Source: a virus. From it: a stretch of 25,282 nt of DNA. The stretch lies in the IMG/VR virus record IMGVR_UViG_3300035698_025752, positions 1-25,282 of that record; one strand, written 5' to 3'. A program made the position numbers and the translations under genes. Positions 1 to 5,729 of this stretch are shown piece after piece (positions within the stretch are counted from its first letter, which is position 1; the number at the start of each line of letters is the position of its first letter). The notes below the pieces were generated by a model, which was given only the letters and a program-made list of their open reading frames with translations, was not told where the DNA came from and did no database searches.

Positions 1-273
1 ATTGTACGACTTGTACTATATATCAAGAGAGCGTTTGAAGATTTCTGTCGTTTCTTCATTTTTGAACAAAATGATCAAATTACTTGGTCTCAAGTTGCAA
101 CTCAACTTGTTGAATTCCTTGAGACTATTAGAAAGAAACGTGGTTTGTATGACTACACAGTAGAAGTTGGTGCAACTGATTATGAAAAACGTACGAAGAA
201 ATTCCACGTCAATGTAACACTTGATCCAACTAGAGTTGTTGAACAAATTGAATTGAATTTCTTTATTCAATAA
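1..273 (+). CDS. Tail sheath protein, C-terminal end (5' partial)
   Basis: The reading frame is open from base 1 and ends at TAA 271-273, giving the last 90 residues of a longer protein. The segment GLYDYTVEVGATDYEKRTKK followed by FHVNVTLDPTRVVEQIELNF has the look of the C-terminal domain of contractile-tail sheath proteins: a helix, the KRGLYDY turn, then a beta strand and a final VEQIxLxFxI strand that in known sheaths takes part in subunit-to-subunit beta augmentation. The sheath contracts around the tube to drive DNA injection. The tail tube gene lies about 4 kb downstream on the same strand, which supports the call. A bidirectional terminator follows 11 bases after the stop. The N-terminal part lies outside the window. 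The assignment rests on pattern recall, not on an alignment. Confidence 0.75.
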   Translation: MVRLVLYIKRAFEDFCRFFIFEQNDQITWSQVATQLVEFLETIRKKRGLYDYTVEVGATDYEKRTKKFHVNVTLDPTRVVEQIELNFFIQ

Positions 274-281
274 TTTTTACC

Positions 282-325
282 AAAAAAAAGAGTCACTCTA
301 TATATATTTAGAGTGACTCTTTTTC
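282..325. terminator. Strong bidirectional intrinsic terminator
   Basis: A perfect 12-bp stem, AGAGTCACTCTA (289-300) with TAGAGTGACTCT (309-320), is extended by A/T pairs and has an 8-base loop. On the plus strand it is followed by T5 (320-324). On the minus strand it is followed by T8 (complement of A282-289). It therefore fits as terminator for both the sheath gene (+) and the convergent nadE cassette (-), which face each other here. Confidence 0.92.
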
Positions 326-331
326 CCTACC

Positions 332-1177
332 TTAATCAATTAAAATACTCCGAGATATATTCAATGGATTATTCCTTTTAATATGTGTATTCTCATATCT
401 TTTAATCACTGGATGATCTTGATATTTTAAACTTTTGTTTACAATATAATCTATCAATATCCGATCAACTTCAAAATATGAATCAGCTTCAATTTGAATT
501 AAATCAGATTCAGTTATCCCAAGACCATCAGTTGGTTCTGCTTTAATACAAGACTTTATGGCTTCGGAAGTATCACTTCTGTCAATTAATTCATATTTAT
601 CACTTATATATTTAGCCAGTCCGTACACTTCTGTTTTCCATAAATTCTGCATCATGCCAAAATCGCCCACATCACCATGTAATGTCCAAAAACCTAGATA
701 ATATTCAGTAAGATTATCAGTTGATAAAACCATACCTTCAAATTCATGTGCTAAATGATATAGTTGGATCATTCTTATTCTTGCGCGAATATTTCCCATT
801 CGGATCTTTTCTTCAAATGATAGTTTTTGTGAAAATCTTTTTATTTCTATATTCTTAATGAAACTTGTATAAGCATTTTCTAAATCAATAACTTTAAAAT
901 CATCACAAAAGATTGATCCAATTTTTATTGATCTTTGTATTTCATCTTTTTTAGAAGGTTTCATAGGAAGACTTCTTCCTATCAGTTTTACACTGGGAAT
1001 CCTATTAACAGCTGCCCTTGCAATCGCAGCTGTTATTGCAGAATCAATTCCTCCTGATATTCCTATTACAAGTGATTTTAGTTTTTTATGTCCTATCAAA
1101 TAAGATAGAAGAGAATTTGTAGCTGAGTAGTACATTGACGCATAATTTCGGCATAGATGTAAATATTCTCCCATCAT
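332..1177 (-). CDS. nadE: NAD+ synthetase (NadE, ammonia-type, no glutaminase domain)
   Basis: This 281-residue protein should adenylate and amidate nicotinic acid adenine dinucleotide to NAD+ in the cytoplasm. Visible motifs are the PP-loop SGGIDS (residues 41-46), GNIRARIRM (128-136), the substrate loop STDNLTEYYLGFWTLHGD (152-169), PTDGLGITESD (215-225) and the C-terminal HIKR...P (265-271), in the order typical of NadE. The length matches the short synthetase domain, and no nitrilase/glutaminase domain is present, so ammonia is the likely nitrogen donor. The start is a double ATG; the first (1177-1175) has AAAGGA 5-6 bases upstream. It is the last gene of the minus-strand cassette, 14 bases after the YkgJ-type gene, and ends at the shared terminator. 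A metabolic gene inside a tail-structure block is unusual (see findings). The family call is firm; the anti-defence role is inference. Confidence 0.93.
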   Translation of the reverse strand: MMGEYLHLCRNYASMYYSATNSLLSYLIGHKKLKSLVIGISGGIDSAITAAIARAAVNRIPSVKLIGRSLPMKPSKKDEIQRSIKIGSIFCDDFKVIDLENAYTSFIKNIEIKRFSQKLSFEEKIRMGNIRARIRMIQLYHLAHEFEGMVLSTDNLTEYYLGFWTLHGDVGDFGMMQNLWKTEVYGLAKYISDKYELIDRSDTSEAIKSCIKAEPTDGLGITESDLIQIEADSYFEVDRILIDYIVNKSLKYQDHPVIKRYENTHIKRNNPLNISRSILID

Positions 1178-1191
1178 TACATTCCTTTCTT

Positions 1192-1506
1192 TTATTTTTT
1201 ACAAAATGTATTTCTGACATTTATCTTATTTTCTCTCATCCAAATACCTGTTCTACATGGATCATCTTTACAAGATTCTACTTGACCATGACTATAACAA
1301 GGTGTCTGTTTATACCATTCATAATGATGAATCTTACATATTGCTATATTGCCATCCCAAGATAAATGAGGACAAGGTCCACTACTTAAACCAAGAAACG
1401 CTTCCTTTGGTAACTTATCTATATTAAGGTGTTCTTTGACAAAATCTGGATGGATAACACCTATAAAAAAACCACAACAACATTTTCCACATCGTTGGCA
1501 AATCAT
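1192..1506 (-). CDS. YkgJ-type zinc/iron-chelating Cys-cluster protein
   Basis: A 104-residue protein opens with the hallmark cluster CxxCxxCC (C3, C6, C9, C10, with an extra C11). The later cysteines of the family are also present: GPCPHL (C45), CKIH (C57) and TPC (C70), plus C79 and C84. The UPF0153/YkgJ family is thought to bind a metal or an iron-sulphur cluster; its biochemical role is poorly defined. The start codon overlaps the stop of the upstream gene in an ATGA, which indicates translational coupling inside the cassette. Being next to a radical SAM enzyme gene set, it might help in iron or cluster supply, but that is only inference. Family membership is well supported by cysteine spacing. 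Confidence 0.8.
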   Translation of the reverse strand: MICQRCGKCCCGFFIGVIHPDFVKEHLNIDKLPKEAFLGLSSGPCPHLSWDGNIAICKIHHYEWYKQTPCYSHGQVESCKDDPCRTGIWMRENKINVRNTFCKK

Positions 1507-2096
1507 GACATTAAATCCAGGTCAGGTATTTTACCCAAACTTTTATTGAGTTCTACCTGATATTTTTGAAGGTTCATTGCAATTTCAAGACTTTCCTTAA
1601 TAATTTCATCTCCTACAAATAGAAAAATATTTATTAATATAATATTTAAACTATATCTATCTTCTGGAGCCATTCTTGAGTTATAATTTATGAAGTTTTC
1701 ATATTGTTCATATGTTTTTCTTATTGGATTATGAATTGACTTTACGACAAGATTCAGTTCCTCAAGAATTGATAATAGATATAAAACAGATCCACTTCGC
1801 AGTTTATTGTCAAATAGTGCAAGAATTGGAGAATTTTTAGCACTTTCAGCCAAAAATTTAACTTGCTCCAAATCAAGACCGTCATATCTTGACATACCGT
1901 GTTGTTCTCGTAAACTGAGAAAACTAGAAATATCAAAATTCGCTGGAATAGCCACGACCTCAAGAATTGTAAAATTGTTTTGTAGTTGATCGGTTGGTTG
2001 GTCGTTTTGATTTTGATAACTTCTTAGAAGATCACATTGACCTTCCAGAGATTTTATTTCTGCTTCTAGTCTTTTAATGGTGGCTGATTCTGACAT
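1503..2096 (-). CDS. Unknown protein with N-terminal coiled coil (cassette gene)
   Basis: I do not recognise this 197-residue protein. I chose the ATG at 2096-2094 because GGGAGGA (complement of 2104-2110) lies 7 bases upstream. A longer reading to an ATG at 2180 would overlap more of the preceding gene and lacks that signal. The first ~30 residues (SESATIKRLEAEIKSLEGQ) read as a heptad-like coiled coil. The rest is predicted to be mostly helical, with a hydrophobic LNIILINIFLF stretch (about residues 150-160 from this start) that could be a buried helix. It overlaps the end of the TNSSS gene by 23 bases and the YkgJ-type gene by 4 bases, so it is a tightly coupled member of the cassette. No catalytic motif is apparent. 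Confidence 0.75.
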   Translation of the reverse strand: MSESATIKRLEAEIKSLEGQCDLLRSYQNQNDQPTDQLQNNFTILEVVAIPANFDISSFLSLREQHGMSRYDGLDLEQVKFLAESAKNSPILALFDNKLRSGSVLYLLSILEELNLVVKSIHNPIRKTYEQYENFINYNSRMAPEDRYSLNIILINIFLFVGDEIIKESLEIAMNLQKYQVELNKSLGKIPDLDLMS

Positions 2097-2571
2097 ATGG
2101 AAGTCCTCCCCAATCGTTTTCGTGTTCAAGGTCTGAAAATATTTGTCCATCATTGTCCGAATAGCTGAAGAAATAGACATATTGTCCTCCGTGTGGTTCT
2201 AAGAATTCAATAGATTTTTGAGTGGCTTGGTTTTGTTGTTCTGCTCTATAAGCATCCCAAAATTGTCCACGCCATGTATGGTTTAATTGTAATTGTTCTG
2301 TTGTAATATTATGCAGTTTAGCAAAGTTTTTCATAAAGATATCATAATCTACACCTTCTTCCATTTCACTCCATACTTTGCTTAATACTTTTGGATCATT
2401 AATATCTATCTTGTTTATGGATTGACCCATAATATCATCAAATATAATTTGAGCATGTTGTGTATTTGAAATAAACTTATTAACATCCTCCAATGTCTCA
2501 ACTATATTTGGCCAAACAACTATAAAAGCAGTTGAACTTGAGTTCGTTATAAAATCCGTTTTTATTTTCAA
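2074..2571 (-). CDS. Protein with N-terminal TDFxTNSSS motif, possible radical SAM partner
   Basis: The product is 165 residues and starts MKIKTDFITNSSSTAFIV. From memory, many small bacterial proteins of unknown function begin in much the same way (K-x-R/K-x-D-F-V-T-N-S-S-S-S-S-F), but I know of no settled role for the motif. The start is TTG (2571-2569) with AAGGAGG (complement of 2581-2587) 9 bases upstream; there is no closer ATG. The remainder is acidic and rich in aromatic residues (HTWRGQFWDAYRAEQ, YVYFFSYSDNDGQIF), without a known catalytic motif. It lies 15 bases after the radical SAM/SPASM gene, whose TAA overlaps its ribosome site. A substrate or specificity-partner relationship with that enzyme is inference. 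Confidence 0.75.
   Translation of the reverse strand: MKIKTDFITNSSSTAFIVVWPNIVETLEDVNKFISNTQHAQIIFDDIMGQSINKIDINDPKVLSKVWSEMEEGVDYDIFMKNFAKLHNITTEQLQLNHTWRGQFWDAYRAEQQNQATQKSIEFLEPHGGQYVYFFSYSDNDGQIFSDLEHENDWGGLPYVRISHH
2104..2110 (-). promoter_or_regulatory. Shine-Dalgarno site that fixes the start at 2096
   Basis: GGGAGGA on the minus strand sits 7 bases before the ATG at 2096-2094, inside the coding end of the upstream gene. It decides between the short start and an in-frame ATG at 2180. Confidence 0.75.
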
Positions 2572-2586
2572 ATCTAAATTCCTCCT

Positions 2587-3576
2587 TTATAGTTTAAGCG
2601 GACATTCGTTTCCATTGTATAATAATTGTTTTCTAAAGTTGATAAATATATCAGATTCATTCCAAATTTTATAAATGTCATTTTTTATTGGTATTCCAAA
2701 TACTTCTTCATCTGCAAAACTACACGGTACCATTTTCATAGTTGGACTTATATAAGAAGACATCCTGGATGCCTCACATGTTTGAACCGTTGATTTTTGT
2801 AATGCTGTTAATTTTGTATATTTAGTAATATGGTTGGCAAGACAGCTATCTATGCCAATCTTAAATTTAGCTTTACCATTAAATACTTTTTTTGCCATTA
2901 TTTTAAGTTGATCATCAGTTGGATTCAGTTCTTTTAAATCTTTTCCGGCACCCGATTGTTTAAATAACAGAAATATTACAGCGTTCAGTTTTTCAATGTT
3001 AATAGCTCCATTCCAAACATCAATTCCATCCAACATATCTATACAATCTTTAAAATTTACAGATGAAAAGATATAATGAATATTTGTTTTTATTCCTGAA
3101 TCCATTAATCTATTTAATGCGTCATATGTGTAAGGTTTTCTGTAATCGCTGACGGCAACGGCCCCGCACATTTTTGATATCTCAATCTGTTTATCGGTTA
3201 TATCAATACCGCTTGTTGTATAATTCGGTACAACATTTTTTTGTCTACAGTATTTAAGCATTTCTTCAAAATCAGGATGTTGATTTGGATCTCCTCGTCC
3301 TCCCAATGCAACTTGACTTGTATGATAAAAGACTTCATCTATAATTTGTTTAAAATCACTGAGTTTCATATTTGGACGATTCACATGTCCTTGGTAACAA
3401 AACTTACATTTATGTTTACAAGTCCCCATAACCCCAATATCTAGAAGAGATGGTAAAATTAAACAGAATGGATCTTTTCTTCCATTAACTCCATTCAGTA
3501 TTTCAAGACCTGTTTTTGTATCAAAAAAAAGTACATAATGCCCATTTGTAAAATACCTGATTCTTTTATTCTTCAT
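2587..3576 (-). CDS. Radical SAM enzyme with SPASM/twitch-like C-terminal cluster domain
   Basis: The 329-residue protein carries CKHKCKFC (C53, C57, C60), the CxxxCxxC motif that holds the [4Fe-4S] cluster used to cleave S-adenosylmethionine. GGRGDP (92-97) matches the GGE-type SAM-contacting strand. The C-terminal third has C245, C267, C285 and C325, with the phrase YISPTMKMVPCSF, typical of SPASM/twitch domains that bind an auxiliary cluster in peptide- and protein-modifying enzymes. LLDIGVMGTCKHKCKFCYQG resembles uncharacterised bacterial radical SAM proteins rather than the anaerobic ribonucleotide reductase activase or QueE. The ATG has AAGGAG 5 bases upstream. It is the first gene of the minus-strand cassette. 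The substrate is unknown; the neighbouring TNSSS protein is the obvious candidate. Confidence 0.9.
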   Translation of the reverse strand: MKNKRIRYFTNGHYVLFFDTKTGLEILNGVNGRKDPFCLILPSLLDIGVMGTCKHKCKFCYQGHVNRPNMKLSDFKQIIDEVFYHTSQVALGGRGDPNQHPDFEEMLKYCRQKNVVPNYTTSGIDITDKQIEISKMCGAVAVSDYRKPYTYDALNRLMDSGIKTNIHYIFSSVNFKDCIDMLDGIDVWNGAINIEKLNAVIFLLFKQSGAGKDLKELNPTDDQLKIMAKKVFNGKAKFKIGIDSCLANHITKYTKLTALQKSTVQTCEASRMSSYISPTMKMVPCSFADEEVFGIPIKNDIYKIWNESDIFINFRKQLLYNGNECPLKL

Positions 3577-3707
3577 TTTTCTCCTTTTCTGATAAAAATA
3601 AGTTATATAGTTTATTAGATATTAATATATATAGATTTTAATTATTACTTTAAAACGATATGTTCTTAACTTTAGAACAAAATATAAATTGATAGTATAG
3701 GGTTAAA
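3577..3707. promoter_or_regulatory. Divergent control region with two outward AGAACA elements
   Basis: These 131 non-coding bases separate the radical SAM gene (-) from the HAD gene (+). The inverted repeat TGTTCT-TAACTTT-AGAACA (3661-3679) consists of one outward-facing AGAACA per strand. The plus copy reads TTAGAACAAAATATAAA (3672-3688). The minus copy reads AGAACATAT (3666 to 3658). A 16-mer, ATTAATATATATAGAT (3621-3636), recurs exactly at 19688-19703. No convincing TTGACA/TATAAT pair with 17-base spacing was found, so a phage-specific or modified-polymerase promoter is the working idea. The region must hold promoters on layout grounds; the identity of the elements is inference. Confidence 0.5.
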
Positions 3708-4232
3708 ATGGAAAACAGACATATACCTTTAGATAAGAAAACTTACGATGATGAGTCCGTTGGGTCCTTTGCTATTGATTCATTCCCCAAAACCAAAAGA
3801 AAAAAGAAACGACAGATCATAAGGACAATCTATCCAGAATCGGTTAATGAAAAAATACCGAGAAGGGCAATGATTGATCTTGATGGAACGATACATAAAT
3901 ATTCAAAAGGGTTTGGGGATGGAAGTATATATGATGATGCTTTTGATGGGGCAAAAGAAGTTATTAACTGGTTAAAAAGACAAGGATTTGAAATTGTAAT
4001 TTTTACAACCAGAGCGTCAAAGACAAGTGCAAAAGAGTATGGGCAAGATCATAAAGATCAAATTAAAAAAGTTTCCCAATGGCTTAAAGATAATAATATT
4101 TATTTTGATCGTATCACTGCAGAGAAGTTAGCAGCTGAATTTTATATTGATGATAAAAATATTCATATAGAAGATGGCGATTGGGATACAGTTTTAAATA
4201 TAATTAAAAAACGCATTAAATACAAAAATTAA
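3708..4232 (+). CDS. HAD-superfamily hydrolase (small phosphatase)
   Basis: The 174-residue protein carries the HAD motifs: MIDLDGT (D57 nucleophile, D59 acid/base), FTTRAS (T100/T101, motif II), K140 (motif III) and YIDDKN (D148, D149, motif IV for Mg2+). The cap is minimal, so a nucleotidase or small-molecule/nucleic-acid phosphatase is likely; the substrate cannot be told. The first ~50 residues before the fold are a hydrophilic extension with the basic run KTKRKKKRQ (28-36), which may bind nucleic acid or protein. The ribosome site is weak (AGGG about 4 bases before the ATG). The gene stands between the divergent control region and the tail tube gene, so it may be part of the same inserted block as the minus-strand cassette. 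Confidence 0.8.
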   Translation: MENRHIPLDKKTYDDESVGSFAIDSFPKTKRKKKRQIIRTIYPESVNEKIPRRAMIDLDGTIHKYSKGFGDGSIYDDAFDGAKEVINWLKRQGFEIVIFTTRASKTSAKEYGQDHKDQIKKVSQWLKDNNIYFDRITAEKLAAEFYIDDKNIHIEDGDWDTVLNIIKKRIKYKN

Positions 4233-4258
4233 TATGCCTCAAACAAACTTCTAAATAT

Positions 4259-4294
4259 AGAACATATTAAAAAGAACTATTTGTTCTTAGGAGG
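4259..4294 (+). promoter_or_regulatory. Leader of the tail tube gene: AGAACA element, hairpin and strong SD
   Basis: AGAACATATTAAA (4259-4271) resembles the elements at other transcription-unit starts in this window. It is followed by a 6-bp hairpin, AAGAAC (4272-4277) with GTTCTT (4283-4288), immediately next to AGGAGG (4289-4294), 8 bases before the ATG at 4303. A stable 5' hairpin beside a strong ribosome site would suit a very abundant virion protein. Function is inferred from position. Confidence 0.45.
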
Positions 4295-4302
4295 AATAAA
4301 AA

Positions 4303-5037
4303 ATGACTATGAAATATAGTTTTGCTGAACTTGGTCAAAACATATTAACAAGAAAATTCGGTGGTACAACTGTAGGTGTTGCTGATCCTTATGTAACTGG
4401 TTATCACTTTATATGGTTTGATAAGATCCCGCCGGGATTGGCTGGAGCAATTGTAAAGAATGGAATTAGTGGTATATCTTCATCTGGAGAAATTCAAACT
4501 ATATTGGCAGCATCATGTTTATCTGTAACACCACCAGGTGGTACTTTAAATAAGATTGAATATACTGGTTTGGGTGGAGTTAAGTGGGCAGTACCGGGAA
4601 ACATTGATTATGGTAATACAGTTTCTGTAAAGTTTCTTGAGTTTAACAAAACACCTCTTCTTGATATTATGCATAACTGGGTTAAGTTGATTCGAGATTA
4701 TAGAACTGGTATCACAGATTTAGAAGACGGTGCTCAAGGTGAAGGATATAGCAAGAAAACATATGCTGGTTTGATGTATTACTGGACTACAGCGCCTGAT
4801 GCTAAAACAGTAGAATACTATGCATGTTATGATGGTATATTCCCAGGCAAAGATCCACAAGATTTATATACCAGTGATGTTGAAACAGTTGGTCGTCTCG
4901 ATGTTGAAATTGAATTTAATGTCGACTATGCTTGGCATGAGAAGTGGGTGTTTGATAAGTGTCAAGCATTTGCAAATGATTTTGCTAAGATTAAAGACAC
5001 AGTTAAAAATTATGGTTCTAGACAATCTGGAACATAA
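4303..5037 (+). CDS. Tail tube protein (gp19-like)
   Basis: This 244-residue protein is the probable inner tube of the contractile tail, which the DNA passes through. The central signature is a long VSVKFLEFNKTPLLDIMHNW helix region with WVKLIRDYRTG (about 107-136), flanked by beta-rich segments (GGVKWAVPGNIDYG; VGRLDVEIEFNVDYAW), as in gp19-type tube proteins. It is larger than T4 gp19 (about 163 residues), with inserted loops around 55-90 and 138-150. The start ATG has AGGAGG 8 bases upstream and codons are evenly used, consistent with high expression. The tube gene normally sits directly after the sheath gene; here a ~3.9-kb block separates them. The call rests on recalled family pattern and position. 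Confidence 0.65.
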   Translation: MTMKYSFAELGQNILTRKFGGTTVGVADPYVTGYHFIWFDKIPPGLAGAIVKNGISGISSSGEIQTILAASCLSVTPPGGTLNKIEYTGLGGVKWAVPGNIDYGNTVSVKFLEFNKTPLLDIMHNWVKLIRDYRTGITDLEDGAQGEGYSKKTYAGLMYYWTTAPDAKTVEYYACYDGIFPGKDPQDLYTSDVETVGRLDVEIEFNVDYAWHEKWVFDKCQAFANDFAKIKDTVKNYGSRQSGT

Positions 5038-5046
5038 AAGGTAGAT

Positions 5047-5664
5047 ATGTTACAAAAACAAAATGAAGCATTTTGGGTTCCTGCGATGCTGATTTTCACT
5101 GCTTTGTCGGTTGCTAAAAAAATATATGATAATGAGATGAGTGCTTCCGGAAAAGCATGTCAGGGGAAACAGGGATATGCTTTGGATGTATGTGTTCGTA
5201 ATTTTAAAACTAAAGCCCTCAATGCTAAAAGTACTTTGTTAAAAAAAGAAATGGCAAAGTGTAGTAATACCGAAAAGCCAAAAAAATGTAGAAAAACGTT
5301 TATGAAGCATATAAATAAAATACAGAATCAAATGATAAAAATTAATTCCGCCAGGAGGAAGATGGAAATGGATATTAATAGGTTAAAGTTAGGACTTATG
5401 TATATTTTTAATGAAAGTAAAAAAATACCGAATAAGTCAAAACTCCATTTATTTAGATTTATAGAACAAGCTGATGAATATCAACTAAAAGTTCTTGCTT
5501 TAGATGGAGAGATTGTAAGTAATAGTTTTGATAAAACCACAAAGAAAATTATTGATGCTAGATGTGTAAGTGAAAATATTCCAGCTCTTGCTGTTGGTGC
5601 TTCTACTGGTGCGTTGACTTGGGTAACATCTAGACACCAATTAAGAAAAAACAAACAAAAATAG
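5047..5664 (+). CDS. Cys-rich membrane-hairpin protein, single module (unknown)
   Basis: I do not recognise this 205-residue, lysine-rich protein. Residues 9-24 (FWVPAMLIFTALSVAK) form a hydrophobic segment near the N-terminus, and 178-194 (IPALAVGASTGALTWVT) form a second. Between them lies a four-cysteine helical module: C38-x10-C49-x22-C72-x8-C81. The same spacing from the second cysteine onward (x22, then x8) occurs twice in the protein at 7142-8305, so the two genes are related. The following stretch KSKLHLFRFIEQADEYQLKV also resembles repeated segments there (HFRDHIDLYHFVLKEDEYKM). The ATG at 5047 has AAGG about 6 bases upstream. It lies between tail tube and tail chaperone genes, so a tail or membrane-penetration role is possible but unproven. 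Confidence 0.8.
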   Translation: MLQKQNEAFWVPAMLIFTALSVAKKIYDNEMSASGKACQGKQGYALDVCVRNFKTKALNAKSTLLKKEMAKCSNTEKPKKCRKTFMKHINKIQNQMIKINSARRKMEMDINRLKLGLMYIFNESKKIPNKSKLHLFRFIEQADEYQLKVLALDGEIVSNSFDKTTKKIIDARCVSENIPALAVGASTGALTWVTSRHQLRKNKQK

Positions 5665-5729
5665 ATGCGATACATAAAGGATTATCGAAATAATTTTAAA
5701 TAGATCCGAAAGGAAAGGAGATAGAACAA
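5665..5729 (+). other. Short intergenic leader before the gp26-like gene
   Basis: The only clear signal in these 65 AT-rich bases is the AAAGGAG ribosome site at about 5714-5720, followed by AGAACAA just before the ATG at 5730. No terminator hairpin is visible, so transcription probably runs on from the previous gene. Confidence 0.5.

Noticed and set aside
16-270. 84-codon minus-strand ORF opposite the sheath end
   Set aside because: It lies antisense to a frame with clear sheath C-terminal sequence, and has no ribosome site.
1135-1365. 76-codon plus-strand ORF
   Set aside because: Antisense to nadE start and the YkgJ-type gene, both supported by motifs and ribosome sites.
2097-2180. N-terminal extension of the coiled-coil protein to an ATG at 2180
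   Set aside because: It would overlap the TNSSS gene by over 100 bases and ignores the strong ribosome site at 2104-2110.
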